Origin: Acidimicrobiales bacterium
Lineage (GTDB): Bacteria; Actinomycetota; Acidimicrobiia; Acidimicrobiales; Aldehydirespiratoraceae
Direction: 5' to 3'
Length of the DNA stretch: 64,000 nucleotides
NCBI GenBank assembly: GCA_041394245.1
Contig: JAWKIR010000003.1
Location: forward strand, 682,001-746,000
This document shows, piece by piece, positions 1-8,634 of the stretch (the stretch's first letter is position 1; every line of letters starts with the position of its first letter). The translations under genes were made by a program, and so were the position numbers. A model generated the notes under the pieces. That model was not told the DNA's origin, did no database searches, and saw only the letters and a list, made by a program, of their open reading frames with translations.

Positions 1-130
1 GGGCGAGTCCGTGCTCCCCACCGCGATCGTGCTCGATGCGGAAGGGGTGGTCCGCTTCTCCCACGAGACCGACAACTATCGATTCCGTCCCGATCCGGCA
101 CTCTTCCTCGACGCCCTTCGTGCGCTGTAG
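1..130 (+). CDS. Redoxin / peroxiredoxin-like protein, C-terminal end (partial)
   Basis: Only the last 42 codons are in the window, ending in TAG at 128-130. The visible part reads as a thioredoxin-fold tail: a TAIVLDAEGVVRF stretch, as in AhpC/TSA redoxins (a strand after the cis-proline followed by a D-x-x-G turn), then a final helix with DPALFLDALRAL. The catalytic cysteine region lies outside the window, so the subfamily cannot be named. The stop codon is inside the left arm of the palindrome shared with the convergent molybdopterin oxidoreductase gene. Confidence 0.6.
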   Translation, partial: GESVLPTAIVLDAEGVVRFSHETDNYRFRPDPALFLDALRAL

Positions 131-175
131 CGGGTGTCTGACACCGGTGTGGCGGGGGTCTGACACCCGCTACAG
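125..175. repeat. Palindromic element copy 1, shared 3' end of two convergent genes
   Basis: A perfect 14-bp inverted repeat (125-138 and 162-175) encloses a second palindromic GGTGTCTGACACC core. The stop codons of both convergent genes (TAG at 128-130 and its complement at 170-172) lie inside the arms. The structure could act as a bidirectional terminator. It shares the GTGTCTGAC core with copies at 9935, 37392 and 56683. Confidence 0.75.
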
Positions 176-919
176 GCCGGCGTACCAGTCGTAGCCGCGC
201 TCGCCCCAGTAGTCGGCCGCCTGTGCGGTGCGGAAGTGGATCCGGCCGATGCGCTTGATCTGTTTGATGCCGTACTTCAGTGGCGTGGCGAGTCGGAGCG
301 GCGCCCCGTTGCGCAGGCTGATCGGGACACCAAGGTTCTCGTGGGCGAGCAGCGTCTGGTCGTGGCGCATGGTCTCGATGTCGACGCTGACGTAGTACCC
401 GCGGTCGGGTGTCTCGAGGTAGACGTCGGTGATCTCGTCGGGGAGCTGGTCGTCGTAGCGGGCCATGAAGTCGGCGAACCGGGGTCCACCCCAGTTGGTG
501 ATCTGGGCCCAGCCCTCGATGCACTTGTGTTCGATCGTCATCTCGTGCTGCGGCAGGGCTTTGATGTCGTCGAGTGTGTGGGTGCCCAGCGGCGCGCCGT
601 CGGGGCCGAAGACCTCGAGGCGCCATGTCTCGAGGTCGATCTCGTCGCGCAGGCCGATGGTGCCGTTGACCCGAAGGACCGATGCCGAGTCGCGCGAGAA
701 GGTACGGGCCAGGTGGTCGTCGCGAAACAGCGACGACCAGATCGACTCGTTCAACTCGTGGCCGTTGCGCAGCACCTGGGGGATGTTGTCGACCTCCGGC
801 TGGTCCTGGATCCACCGCCATCCGCGGTAGCCGGCGAAGCTGGCCGCTCCGCCGACGAGCAACGACCGCCGTGACCGGCGCCGGTACTCCTCCTCGGTGA
901 GTTCGGGCTTCTCAGGCAT
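170..919 (-). CDS. Sulfite oxidase-family molybdopterin oxidoreductase (YedY/MsrP-like)
   Basis: The 249-residue protein has a SRRSLLVGG stretch near residues 15-24 that resembles a Tat signal or anchor, so the enzyme probably acts outside the membrane. The molybdenum-ligand cysteine is visible in HKCIEGWAQITNWGG, a hallmark of the SUOX fold, and the tail RGYDWYAGL is typical of the bacterial branch. The gene overlaps the preceding cytochrome b gene by 8 bp, which suggests an electron-donor and reductase pair like MsrQ-MsrP. The physiological substrate is not evident; methionine sulfoxide or another oxidised small molecule is possible. Confidence 0.85.
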   Translation of the reverse strand: MPEKPELTEEEYRRRSRRSLLVGGAASFAGYRGWRWIQDQPEVDNIPQVLRNGHELNESIWSSLFRDDHLARTFSRDSASVLRVNGTIGLRDEIDLETWRLEVFGPDGAPLGTHTLDDIKALPQHEMTIEHKCIEGWAQITNWGGPRFADFMARYDDQLPDEITDVYLETPDRGYYVSVDIETMRHDQTLLAHENLGVPISLRNGAPLRLATPLKYGIKQIKRIGRIHFRTAQAADYWGERGYDWYAGL

Positions 920-1625
920 CGGTGGTCTCGCGCTCCTCGACCTCGTAGCCGGTGACCATGCTCATGAAGTTCCGCCGGCCGGCACGGACGACCTGGAGGA
1001 TGTGGACGACGAAGAAGAGGACGAATGCAATCGTCACGCTGAAGTGGATGACCCGGGCCGATGTGTAACCGCCGAGGATCCACGTGAGGAACGAGAGCTG
1101 TGTCGGTTTGAAGATCGCGAAGCCGGAGAGGATCGCCAGGGCCCCCAGGAGCAGCACCAGGGAGTAGACGAAGCGCTGGGCCTCGTTGTAGCGGCCGCGC
1201 ACGGCCGGTGGCTCCTTGCGGAGATGGAGATCGTGCAGCACCGTGTGGGTCACGTCTCGAGCCACGGCTCTGACGTGTTGACGGGTCGGGAAGATCTCCC
1301 GCCATTCACCCGTCCGCCAGATGTAGACGGCATAGGCAAGCCCGTTGAGGGTGAAGAGCCAGGCGAAGTTGAAGTGGAACGCCAGACCACGGGCGAGTCG
1401 GCGATTGAGATCGAGCGTGTCGTAGAAGGAGTCGGGGAAGAACCCGAACCACTCCCAGCCGAAGATGCCGAATGCATAGACGTCCTCGGCCTTGTAGATG
1501 CGCAGGCCGCTGTAGATCATGATCACGATCAGTGGGAAGTTGATCCAGTGCATCCAACGGTTGCCGCGGCGGTGCTTGAGCACCGCGACCCGCTCGGGGG
1601 CGGTCGTTCGCTGAACGTTTGTCAC
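912..1625 (-). CDS. Cytochrome b561-type membrane subunit, partner of the molybdoenzyme
   Basis: This is a 237-residue membrane protein with about four hydrophobic segments, near residues 27-45, 80-102, 165-185 and 200-222. Candidate haem-ligand histidines are in WMHWINFP, AFHFNFAW, VIHFSVT and VVHILQV. The fold resembles the cytochrome b subunits of formate dehydrogenases and Ni,Fe-hydrogenases. It starts at GTG 1625, 12 bases after the lspA stop, and its end overlaps the molybdoenzyme gene, so the three genes probably form one operon. Inferred role: passing quinol electrons to the molybdoenzyme. Confidence 0.8.
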   Translation of the reverse strand: MTNVQRTTAPERVAVLKHRRGNRWMHWINFPLIVIMIYSGLRIYKAEDVYAFGIFGWEWFGFFPDSFYDTLDLNRRLARGLAFHFNFAWLFTLNGLAYAVYIWRTGEWREIFPTRQHVRAVARDVTHTVLHDLHLRKEPPAVRGRYNEAQRFVYSLVLLLGALAILSGFAIFKPTQLSFLTWILGGYTSARVIHFSVTIAFVLFFVVHILQVVRAGRRNFMSMVTGYEVEERETTDA

Positions 1626-1637
1626 GGTGACTGAACG

Positions 1638-2153
1638 TCAGGGCGCGGTCATTGGTTCCCGAGGTTCGTCCTCGGTCTTCGTGGCCCGTCGGCTGTGTAC
1701 CAGTTCGTCGATGACGAACACGATGCACCCGCAGACGACGAACATGTCGGCCACGTTGAACACGGCGTACCAGGTGACGTCGATGAAGTCGACGACCTTG
1801 CCGGACAGGAACCCCTCGTCGGCGCGGAACACGCGATCGAGCAGGTTGCCGAGCGCGCCGCCGAGGATCGCGGCGTAGAGCCAGGTCCGGATCGGCCGCG
1901 CCTCGCGCCAGATCTGCACCGCGATGAAGATCGACAGGGCGATCACCAACAGGCCGACGAGGTTGCCGCTCCCGCTGCCGGTGCTGAACGAGAACCCGCT
2001 GTTGAACGCCAGGTCGAACTCGAGGGTCGGCACGATCTCGATCCGGCTGCCGTCGGACAGGCGGTTGAGCGCCCACTCCTTGGTGATCTGGTCGAGTGCG
2101 ATGCAGCCGACGACGATGAGTGCGGCAGAGGCCAGCCGGCGCCCGTGAGACAT
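1638..2153 (-). CDS. lspA: Lipoprotein signal peptidase (signal peptidase II)
   Basis: LspA cleaves the signal peptide of prolipoproteins after lipidation. The 171-residue protein has four hydrophobic helices and the conserved blocks DQITKEW, GGALGNLLDR and FNVAD, the last two carrying the catalytic aspartates. The reading frame stays open for about 300 codons upstream, but ATG 2153 is the right start: family similarity begins there and a TACGTT box lies 7 bases upstream. The window encodes several likely substrates (lipoproteins at 14441, 22528, 44347 and 44395). It leads the operon with the cytochrome b and molybdoenzyme genes. Confidence 0.93.
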   Translation of the reverse strand: MSHGRRLASAALIVVGCIALDQITKEWALNRLSDGSRIEIVPTLEFDLAFNSGFSFSTGSGSGNLVGLLVIALSIFIAVQIWREARPIRTWLYAAILGGALGNLLDRVFRADEGFLSGKVVDFIDVTWYAVFNVADMFVVCGCIVFVIDELVHSRRATKTEDEPREPMTAP

Positions 2154-2160
2154 GGCCGTC

Positions 2161-2166
2161 AACGTA
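2161..2166 (-). promoter_or_regulatory. Leaderless -10 box of lspA
   Basis: TACGTT on the minus strand, 7 bases from ATG 2153, so transcription would start at or next to the initiation codon. Confidence 0.5.
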
Positions 2167-2213
2167 CCGGCCGCCGCGGAATCTTCGGCCCGCGACCGAC
2201 GTTGGGACGACTC

Positions 2214-2783
2214 ATGAGCACTGCCCACCCTCCACCGTTGTCGATCGCCGCCGTGATCGGCAGCCTTCGTTCCGCCTCGTTCAACCGCGCCGTGTTCGAC
2301 GCCGCGGTCGACCTCGCGCCCGCGGGCGTGTCGCTCGTCGAGGCACCGATCGTCGATGTTGCGCTGTTCAATCAGGACCTGGAGGGCGACGGCGAGCCCG
2401 ACGCGGTCGTCTCGCTCAGGAAGGCCGTTGCCGCGGCCGAGGCCCTGATCATCTTCACCCCCGAGTTCAACCGCTCGATGCCGGGCGTCACGAAGAACGT
2501 CGTCGACTGGCTGTCGCGTCCCAGCGACGATGCGGCGATCGCGGGGAAGCTGGTCGGGATCGTCGCAGCCAGCCCCGGTCGCGGCGACGCGCCCGGATCC
2601 AGGAGCCAGCTCACGGTTGCGGTGACCGGCGCGGGAGGCGTGGTGCACGATCCGACGCTCGGGATCGCCTCGATCTCGCGAGCGCTGTCCGATGGTGTGC
2701 TCACCGACGACGCGGTGCTCGCCGCGGTCGGCGAGTGGTTGCGCGGGTTCGTGGCGGCCGCGCGGGGTCGGCGGTCGGCCTGA
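2214..2783 (+). CDS. NAD(P)H-dependent FMN reductase family protein
   Basis: The 189-residue flavodoxin-fold protein has the N-terminal phosphate-binding loop AAVIGSLRSASFNRAVF and the central TPEFNRSMPGVTKNVVDW motif, both typical of NADPH-dependent FMN reductases and quinone reductases. It probably uses FMN to reduce flavins, quinones or metals in the cytoplasm. ATG 2214 is chosen because the Rossmann strand begins about 10 residues later; the longer upstream frame shows no conservation. It runs divergently from lspA and ends just before a strong hairpin. Confidence 0.85.
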   Translation: MSTAHPPPLSIAAVIGSLRSASFNRAVFDAAVDLAPAGVSLVEAPIVDVALFNQDLEGDGEPDAVVSLRKAVAAAEALIIFTPEFNRSMPGVTKNVVDWLSRPSDDAAIAGKLVGIVAASPGRGDAPGSRSQLTVAVTGAGGVVHDPTLGIASISRALSDGVLTDDAVLAAVGEWLRGFVAAARGRRSA

Positions 2784-2790
2784 CGCGAAC

Positions 2791-2820
2791 GGGCCCGCAG
2801 CGCCGAAGCGCTGCGGGCCC
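2791..2820. terminator. Hairpin terminator between convergent genes
   Basis: A perfect 12-bp GC-rich stem (2791-2802 with 2809-2820) and a 6-base loop lie 7 bases after the FMN reductase stop and 24 bases before the convergent SLH-repeat gene's stop. There is no U-tract, which is common in GC-rich actinobacteria. It is probably bidirectional. Confidence 0.7.
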
Positions 2821-2844
2821 GCATGTCGCGTGGTCGTTCCCCGA

Positions 2845-5196
2845 TCAGCTGGGGAAGGCGGCCTTGGTGCGCCAGAGCCGGCCGATGAAGGCGGCCATCT
2901 GCTCGCGGGTGACGAAGTCACTCGGCGCATAGGTGGTGCCGGTGGTGCCGGTGGTGATGCCGAGGCCGTAGATGCACGGGATGTCGTTCTTGGCGAACGA
3001 GGTGGCGCTGACATCGGTGAACGGGGTCGTGCCACCGGAGCACTCGTCACCGGTGAGCTCGCGGTAGAGGCGGGCCATGAAGGACGCCATCTGCTCGCGG
3101 GTCACGGAATCGGCGGGCGAGTACTGGGTCGCCGAGGTGCCGGTGGTGATGCCGAGGCCGTAGATGCACGGGACGTCGTCCTTGGCGAACGAGGTGGCGC
3201 TGACGTCGGTGAACGGCGTCGAGTCGCTCGGGCACACCCGGTACTGATCCTCGACCCAGTAGAGGTCGCCGGTCTCGTTGTCGGGCGTGGTCCACGCCAG
3301 ACGACCGTCGGCCATGAGGATCGCGTCGATGTGGTCGGCGAAGCTCTCGGCGCCGTCGGTCGTCGTGGCGGCGAGGGGGTTCGACAGCTGGGCGACGGAG
3401 ATCTGCTCGACCCACGTCGTGCCGTTCCAGGCCGAGGCGCCCACGTGACCGGCGTAGTTGCCGTCCTGCCAGATGATGACCGGCATGCCGGCCCGGTCGA
3501 AGAGGACACGTGCGGTTTCGGACCAGCCGAGTTCGGCGATCAGTCGATCGGTCAGGATCTCCTCGAAGTCCCAGCTCGAACCGTCGAACACGCCGTAGGA
3601 GGTGTGGCCGTTGTCGTCGTCCTGGATGACGATCACGAGATCGCCGTCGGGGTCGATGTTGAGGCCGGGTCGGCCGTCTGCCCCCGTGTAGGTCTCCGCA
3701 TCGGAGAGCGAACGCGTGCCGAGAACCAAGGAGTCGGTCCAGGTGCCGCCGCTGCGGCGGGCGAGGCGCTGCTCGTCATTGCCGCTGTCGGCGTAGGCGA
3801 TCGCGGGCTGTCCTTCGAACAGGATCGCGTCGATCTCATCGCCGACGTCGGTGCTGGTACCGTCGCCGTCGCTGTCGACCAGCGCATCACTCCACGTTCC
3901 GCCGGCGCGTTGTGCGAAGCGGACGGTGTCGCCGTTCTGGTAGGCGATCGCGGGGTTGCCGTTCGCGAGGACGATCAGCGAGAGCGCGTCGCCGACGGTG
4001 CCGCTGGCGTCGACCGTGACCGTGGTCCAGGTGTTGCCGCTGCGCTGCGAGAACTCGAGCGTCTGAGCCGCCGGGTCGCGGTAGGCGATGGCCGGTTCGC
4101 CGTCAGGCATGACGACGATGTCGATCGCGTTCCCGTAGTCGCCGCTCGTCCAGCTGTCGATGACGGTGCGGTCCCACGTGCCGTCGGCGGCCCGTTCGGA
4201 CACGACCGCCGATCCGTCGCCGTTGTCGTCGTTGTGCAGGACATGCGCGACGACGGGGCGTCCGTCGTCGAGCAGTGCGGCGGCCGAGGCGTCGCCCGAC
4301 TGGGTGGCGTTGCCGTCGCCGGTCGCGTCGATGACCTGGGCCATGCCGCGGATCTTGTTGGCGGTTTCGGCCCGGAAGACGCCGTCACCGGTGTCGTCGT
4401 CGGCCTGGATCTGGATCTGGTACTGGGTGCCGGCGGTCAGTTCGAGCGCGAGGGCGCGATGGCCGTCGACCGAGCAGGTGAGGGGCGTGAGGCTTCCGAG
4501 GCTGCTCCCGGTGAAGACGGTGAAGCTGAACTCCTCGCTCGACTTGAGCTCGAGCATCCATGGCCCCGTGGTGGTGGGTGTGAACGAGAGCCAGCCGGTG
4601 TCGGTCGTCGTGGCGACGCCGCACGCGTCGGGCTCGGAGGCCTGGGTTCCCTCACTTCCGTCGAAGGAGAACCCGCGCACGGCGCTCGGCGCCCCTGCTC
4701 GGAAGGTGACCGCGTCGCGGTCGGCGAAGTCGTCCGCCACCGGGAAGGCGCGGACCACGCCCACGCCGCCGCTGCCGCGATCGCTGCTGCTGTTGTGCCC
4801 GAGCTGGACGTGGATCACGTCGTCCTTGGCCATGGTCTCGGGGCCGTCGACCGTGTCGTAGCTGCCGTCCTCGTCGTCGTTGCACTCGCCGATGGAGTTG
4901 TCGACGGCGTCGGAGTAGCCGACCTCGGTGTCGAAGTTCGAGCCGGTCGCGTAGACCAGATAGTCGCCGGCGGCCGGCGCGGTGAATTCCCACCAGGCGG
5001 TCGGGCCGTCGTCACAGAGGTCCTCGCCGACCTCGGTGGTGGCGTCGCGGAGATCGGCGCGTTGCTCGATCCCTTCGAGGATCGTGGTGGCGTCGTCGAA
5101 GTCGTCGTTGGCCGGTGCGGCCGCGGCTGCGGGCGACACCATCGTCGTGCTGATGGCCAGCACGACTGCTGCGGCCTTCGCTCGGGTCAATCTCAT
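2845..5196 (-). CDS. Secreted protein with two C-terminal SLH-like repeats
   Basis: The 783-residue protein begins with a Sec signal peptide (MRLTRAKAAAVVLAISTT then an Ala-rich cleavage region). Residues of about 30-270 look like beta-sandwich domains, with phrases such as GDYLVYATGSNFDTEVGYSD as in bacterial pre-peptidase C-like domains. Residues of about 280-640 form repeated beta-blade units with recurring PAIAY and GTWT motifs, suggesting a propeller. The C-terminus has two 64-residue SLH-like repeats (FTDVSATSFAK, CIYGLGITTGT, VTREQMA), so it may be bound to a cell-wall glycopolymer. AACAGGAGATTCC gives a strong ribosome site before ATG 5196. No enzymatic function is recognised. Confidence 0.8.
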   Translation of the reverse strand: MRLTRAKAAAVVLAISTTMVSPAAAAAPANDDFDDATTILEGIEQRADLRDATTEVGEDLCDDGPTAWWEFTAPAAGDYLVYATGSNFDTEVGYSDAVDNSIGECNDDEDGSYDTVDGPETMAKDDVIHVQLGHNSSSDRGSGGVGVVRAFPVADDFADRDAVTFRAGAPSAVRGFSFDGSEGTQASEPDACGVATTTDTGWLSFTPTTTGPWMLELKSSEEFSFTVFTGSSLGSLTPLTCSVDGHRALALELTAGTQYQIQIQADDDTGDGVFRAETANKIRGMAQVIDATGDGNATQSGDASAAALLDDGRPVVAHVLHNDDNGDGSAVVSERAADGTWDRTVIDSWTSGDYGNAIDIVVMPDGEPAIAYRDPAAQTLEFSQRSGNTWTTVTVDASGTVGDALSLIVLANGNPAIAYQNGDTVRFAQRAGGTWSDALVDSDGDGTSTDVGDEIDAILFEGQPAIAYADSGNDEQRLARRSGGTWTDSLVLGTRSLSDAETYTGADGRPGLNIDPDGDLVIVIQDDDNGHTSYGVFDGSSWDFEEILTDRLIAELGWSETARVLFDRAGMPVIIWQDGNYAGHVGASAWNGTTWVEQISVAQLSNPLAATTTDGAESFADHIDAILMADGRLAWTTPDNETGDLYWVEDQYRVCPSDSTPFTDVSATSFAKDDVPCIYGLGITTGTSATQYSPADSVTREQMASFMARLYRELTGDECSGGTTPFTDVSATSFAKNDIPCIYGLGITTGTTGTTYAPSDFVTREQMAAFIGRLWRTKAAFPS
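2945..3221 (-). repeat. Near-identical direct repeats encoding the SLH-like units
   Basis: Bases 2945-3029 and 3137-3221 are offset by 192 bp and differ at only about four positions. Such similarity at the DNA level points to a recent duplication or continuing gene conversion of the 64-residue cell-wall-binding unit. Confidence 0.7.
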
Positions 5197-5287
5197 GGAA
5201 TCTCCTGTTGCTGTGGCGCGGCCGTTCGGCCTTGGCCAGGAGACCTATCGGTCCGCGATGTCCCTCGCTGAAGGGATTGCCACGCAA

Positions 5288-5317
5288 CAGCGCCCCGATC
5301 GGGCGACCGGGGCGCTG
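5288..5317 (-). terminator. Terminator hairpin downstream of tRNA-Ser
   Basis: A 10-bp GC-rich stem (5288-5297 with 5308-5317) lies 8 bases beyond the encoded CCA of the tRNA. No T-run follows. Confidence 0.6.
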
Positions 5318-5325
5318 TGGTGTGC

Positions 5326-5413
5326 TGGCGGAGGGTATGGGATTTGAACCCATGGAGGCTTGCACCTCACACGCTTTCCAAGCGTGCCCATTCGGCCGCT
5401 CTGGCAACCCTCC
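5326..5413 (-). tRNA. tRNA-Ser (anticodon GGA), CCA encoded
   Basis: An 88-base gene with a 7-bp acceptor stem GGAGGGT/ACCCTCC, discriminator G and encoded CCA. The anticodon loop CTTGGAAAG gives GGA, which reads UCC (and UCU). The long variable arm (GTGAGGTGCAAGCCTC region) is as expected for class II serine tRNA, and the T arm holds GGTTCAAATCC. Confidence 0.95.
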
Positions 5414-5483
5414 TGGTGGATCCCCGCGGTGTGGGTTCCGGCCCAGAAGGGTAGCGTGATTCCTGCAACGCCCGTTTCGGGGT

Positions 5484-5589
5484 GTGGCGGTCGGGTCCTG
5501 TGCAACGGGCACCCGTGAACCGAGTCAGGGCCGGAAGGCAGCAGCTCTCAGCGGAGCTGCCTGTGTGCCGCAGATCGCCTGGCCGCCAC
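5484..5589 (+). ncRNA. ffs: Signal recognition particle RNA (4.5S type)
   Basis: The Ffh-binding domain is recognisable: GTCAGGGCCGGAAGGCAGCAG, with the GGAA tetraloop and the A-rich asymmetric loop side, followed by the conserved GTGTGCCG. The ends GTGGCGG (5484-5490) and CCGCCAC (5583-5589) pair and close the hairpin. Its position directly before dnaX-ybaB-recR is common in bacteria. It works with Ffh in co-translational membrane targeting. Confidence 0.9.
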
Positions 5590-5648
5590 TCCCGGGAACG
5601 GGCGTCGTCGTGCGACGGCCGTCGGCAAGCAACGGGCGTCGTCGCGCC

Positions 5649-5654
5649 TAGAGT
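5649..5654 (+). promoter_or_regulatory. -10 box of dnaX
   Basis: TAGAGT, 9 bases before ATG 5664. It lies downstream of the SRP RNA, so dnaX need not depend on read-through. Confidence 0.45.
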
Positions 5655-5663
5655 CGGGTGTGC

Positions 5664-7564
5664 ATGGCTTACCAGTCGCTCTACCGCCGATATCGCCCGC
5701 AGAAGTTCTCAGAGATCCGCGGTCAGCAGCACATCGTCACGGCGTTGAAGAACGCGGTGGCGAAGGGCGAGGTGGGCCACGCCTACCTGTTCCACGGCCC
5801 GCGGGGACGGGGAAGACGACCTCTGCCCGGGTGCTCGCGAAGGCGTTGAACTGCACCAATCTGGGCGACGATTCCGAGCCGTGCGGCGAGTGTGAGAGTT
5901 GTGTGGCGATCGAGGAGGGTCGTTCGTTCGATCTCCACGAACTCGACGCTGCGTCCAACAACGGCGTCGAGGACATGCGTGACCTCCTGGCCAAGGTCAA
6001 CCTGGGCACCCCGGGCAACGTCAAGGTCTACATCCTCGACGAGGTCCACATGCTCACGCGCGGCGCCGAGAACGCGCTGCTGAAGACCCTCGAGGAACCG
6101 CCCGATCACGTCATCTGGGTGTTGGCGACCACTGAACCGCACAAGGTGGTGCAGACGATCCGCAGCCGCTGCCAGGTGTTCGAGCTGGGACTCCTGGGGG
6201 CCGAGGAGATGGCCGCCCACGTGCGCTGGATCATCGACGATGCCGGGCTCGATGTCGACGAGGCCGCGGTCGATCATGTCGTGTCGGTCGGTGGTGGTTC
6301 GGCCCGAGACACGCTCAGCGCGCTGGATCGGGTGGTCGCGGCAGGCGGGGTCGTCGAGATCGACCAGTCGACCGATCGCCTCTTGTTCGCGCTGGCCGAT
6401 CGTGACGCCACGGTCGCGCTCGCATCGGTCGGCGACGCGTTGGGCCGCGGCAGGGATCCCCGCACCATCGGCGAGGGTGTGCTCGCCGGTCTGCGCGACG
6501 CGTTCCTCACGGCGATGGGTTCGCCGCCACCGCGGCTCACCCCCACCGAAGCGCTGCGGGCCGAAGAGATCTCGGGGCGAATGACGCCGGCCGCGATGAC
6601 CCGCTCGCTCGAGGTGTTGGGCACCGCACTCGTCGACATGCGCCAGGCACCCGACCCGCGTGTCGATCTCGAGGTCGCCCTCGTCCGGTTGTGCCGTGCC
6701 GACGCCGATCGCTCCGTCGACTCGCTGGTCGAGCGGATCGATCAGCTCGAGGCCCGTCTGAACGGTGGGGCAGTCGCGACGGCGGTGGCGTCGGTGGGCC
6801 CGCCGGTCGTGCCGGCCGAGCCTGCCGCCCCGCCGGCGCCTGCCGAGCCGGTGCGGGCAGCGCCTCCGGTCGACACCTCGACCGCGTTGGCGCCTCCGCC
6901 CAGCCTCGCCTCGGCGGGTGCGCCCGAGCCGGCCGTGTCGAGACCCGACGGGCCCGCCGCCGCGGCCCGGGCTGCTCTGGCGCAGAAACTCGGCCGCCCC
7001 GCTCCCCCCATCGAGCCGGTCACCCTGGATCCGGACCCGGTGCCGCCGCCTCCTCCGGTGGGTGGGGTGCCCGACGCTCCGGCTGCCTCTTCGGAGTCTG
7101 CGCCGGCCAACGGTGGGCCGGAGTCGGGGTCCGGACTCGCCGCCCTTCGTCCCGAGTCGCCCCGCGAGGTGGTCGGTCTCGCCGCGGAGCACCTCGGCAT
7201 CGACAAGGACGTGGTCGTGGCTCGGGCCAACGAACTCCTCGGGCCGGCCGACGGTTCACGCTCCGTCGAGCAGTTGTCGTATCTCTGGCAGGAGCTCGTC
7301 GCGGAGTTCGGTACGAGCGCGACCGCGCCGCTGATCGCCGCCGTACCCGACCTTCCGCCCGACCCGGATCCCCGGCCGCGGGTGGCCGACAGCGGCCCGC
7401 CCGACTCCGAGCCCGACCCGGGGATCGATCCCGATCCCGGCCTCGAGGAGATCGACCTCGACGACCTCGTCGATGCGCCGGCCCACACCGAGCAGTTCAT
7501 CGAGAAGGTGACCGAGGCATTCCCGGGCGCCGAACTCCACATCCCCGAGGAGCACGTCGAATGA
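5664..7564 (+). CDS. dnaX: DNA polymerase III subunit gamma/tau, with an apparent frameshift in the P-loop
   Basis: DnaX is the clamp-loader ATPase. The reading frame from ATG 5664 gives MAYQSLYRRYRPQKF and GHAYLFHGPRG. It then continues as TGKTTSARVLAKALNC only in another frame, because one G seems to be missing from the GGGG run at 5803-5806 inside the Walker A codons. After the shift everything is intact: a CTNLGDDSEPCGECESC zinc site, DEVHML (Walker B), the sensor/SRC region IRSRCQVFEL, a Pro-rich linker and a tau-like tail. The 1901-bp span is two bases more than a multiple of three, as a single deletion predicts. dnaX is essential, so a sequencing or assembly error in a homopolymer is the likeliest cause. 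Its stop overlaps the ybaB start (ATGA). Confidence 0.9.
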
Positions 7565-7926
7565 CCGACACCCCAGACCACAATCCGCTTGCCGGCGGCA
7601 TGCCCGATCTCGGCGGCCTGCTCGAGTCGGCGCAGCAGATGATGGCCAACGCCCAGGCGGCGGCGTCCCGAATCGTCGAGGGTGCCTCCGGCGGCGGTCT
7701 CGTGAAGGTGGAGGTCGACGGCCACTTCGACTTCCACTCCATCTCCATCGATCCGTCTGCGGTCGACCCCGACGATGTCGCACTCCTCGAGGACCTCGTG
7801 CTGGCTGCGTTGAGAGATGCGTCGGCCCAGCTGCAGTCCGGTCAGCAGGGAGCCCTCGGGGGCATGGACCTGGGTGGATTCGATCTCGGCGGGCTGGGCG
7901 GGTTGCTCGGCGGCGGAGATCAGTGA
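7561..7926 (+). CDS. ybaB: YbaB/EbfC family nucleoid-associated protein
   Basis: A 121-residue protein of the YbaB fold. The helix ESAQQMMANAQAAASRIVEG is followed by the GLVKVEVDGHFDFHSISIDPSAVD strand pair and a second helix (DVALLEDLVLAALRDA). YbaB dimers bind DNA and are usually encoded between dnaX and recR, as here. It overlaps dnaX by 4 bp and recR by 4 bp, so translation of the three is probably coupled. The Gly-rich end (about 25 residues of GGMDLGGFDLGG type) is longer than in most homologues. Confidence 0.88.
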   Translation: MTDTPDHNPLAGGMPDLGGLLESAQQMMANAQAAASRIVEGASGGGLVKVEVDGHFDFHSISIDPSAVDPDDVALLEDLVLAALRDASAQLQSGQQGALGGMDLGGFDLGGLGGLLGGGDQ

Positions 7927-8546
7927 GCTACTCGGCCACGGTCCAGGAGCTCATCGACCAGCTGGGTCGGCTTCCCGGGATCGGCCCGAAATCAGCGCAG
8001 CGCGTCGCCTTCTACCTGTTGAAGGCGCCGCCCGAGGAGGCATTGCGTCTCTCGAGGGCCATCGTCGACGCGAAGGAACGCGTCTCGTTCTGTGCGCGCT
8101 GCTTCAACCTCTCCGAGGGCGGCGACGAGTGTGCGATCTGTCGTGACCCTCGTCGGGAGGAGCGCATGCTGTGCGTGGTCGAGGACAGCCAGGACATCGT
8201 GGCCATCGAGCGGACCCAGGAGTTCCGGGGCCGCTATCACGTGCTCCAGGGCGCGTTCAGCCCGATCGACGGTGTCGGGGTCGAGCAGCTCCGCGTCAAG
8301 GAGCTGATGACCCGGGTCGGGCAGGAGGACATCGAGGAGGTCATCGTCGCGACCAATCCCAACCTCGAGGGCGAGGCGACCGCGTCGCTGCTGGTCAAGT
8401 ACCTCAAGCCGATGGGGGTGCGGGTGACTCGCATCGCCAGTGGACTCCCGGTCGGCGGCGATCTCGAATACGCCGATGAGTTGACGCTCGGGCGTGCGCT
8501 CGAGGGCCGCCAGGTCCTCGATGCCGGCACCGCTGCCGACGTCTGA
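7923..8546 (+). CDS. recR: Recombination mediator protein RecR
   Basis: RecR works with RecO and RecF to load RecA on single-stranded gaps. The 207-residue product has the usual size and order: a helix-hairpin-helix (LGRLPGIGPKSAQRVAFYLL), a four-cysteine zinc finger (C-ARC, then C-AIC within residues of about 58-75), a TOPRIM domain (LCVVEDSQDIVAIE ... VIVATNPNLEGEATA) and the C-terminal TRIASGLPVGGDLEYADELTL. GTG 7923 overlaps the ybaB stop. An imperfect long hairpin follows the stop codon. Confidence 0.95.
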   Translation: MSYSATVQELIDQLGRLPGIGPKSAQRVAFYLLKAPPEEALRLSRAIVDAKERVSFCARCFNLSEGGDECAICRDPRREERMLCVVEDSQDIVAIERTQEFRGRYHVLQGAFSPIDGVGVEQLRVKELMTRVGQEDIEEVIVATNPNLEGEATASLLVKYLKPMGVRVTRIASGLPVGGDLEYADELTLGRALEGRQVLDAGTAADV

Positions 8547-8564
8547 CGTCTCCGGAAAAAGGAT

Positions 8565-8634
8565 CGAGGCGCCGTCTCGTGCCTGCCGGGCGCGGGCGGT
8601 ATGGATAGACCGGCAGATCCGAGACGACGCCTCG
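8565..8634. terminator. Long imperfect hairpin after recR
   Basis: Arms 8565-8589 and 8610-8634 match at 21 of 25 positions around a 20-base loop, 18 bases after the recR stop. This may be the terminator of the dnaX operon or a structured small RNA. It is much longer than the simple hairpins elsewhere in the window. Confidence 0.5.

Noticed and set aside
1638..3050. A long 470-codon frame on the minus strand
   Set aside because: Only the last 171 codons match LspA; the rest is antisense to the FMN reductase gene and SLH-repeat gene and has no family.
5803..5812. Programmed -1 frameshift in dnaX
   Set aside because: The shift lies within the ATP-binding loop and has no slippery A-run or downstream hairpin, so a base-calling or assembly error in the G-run is more likely.
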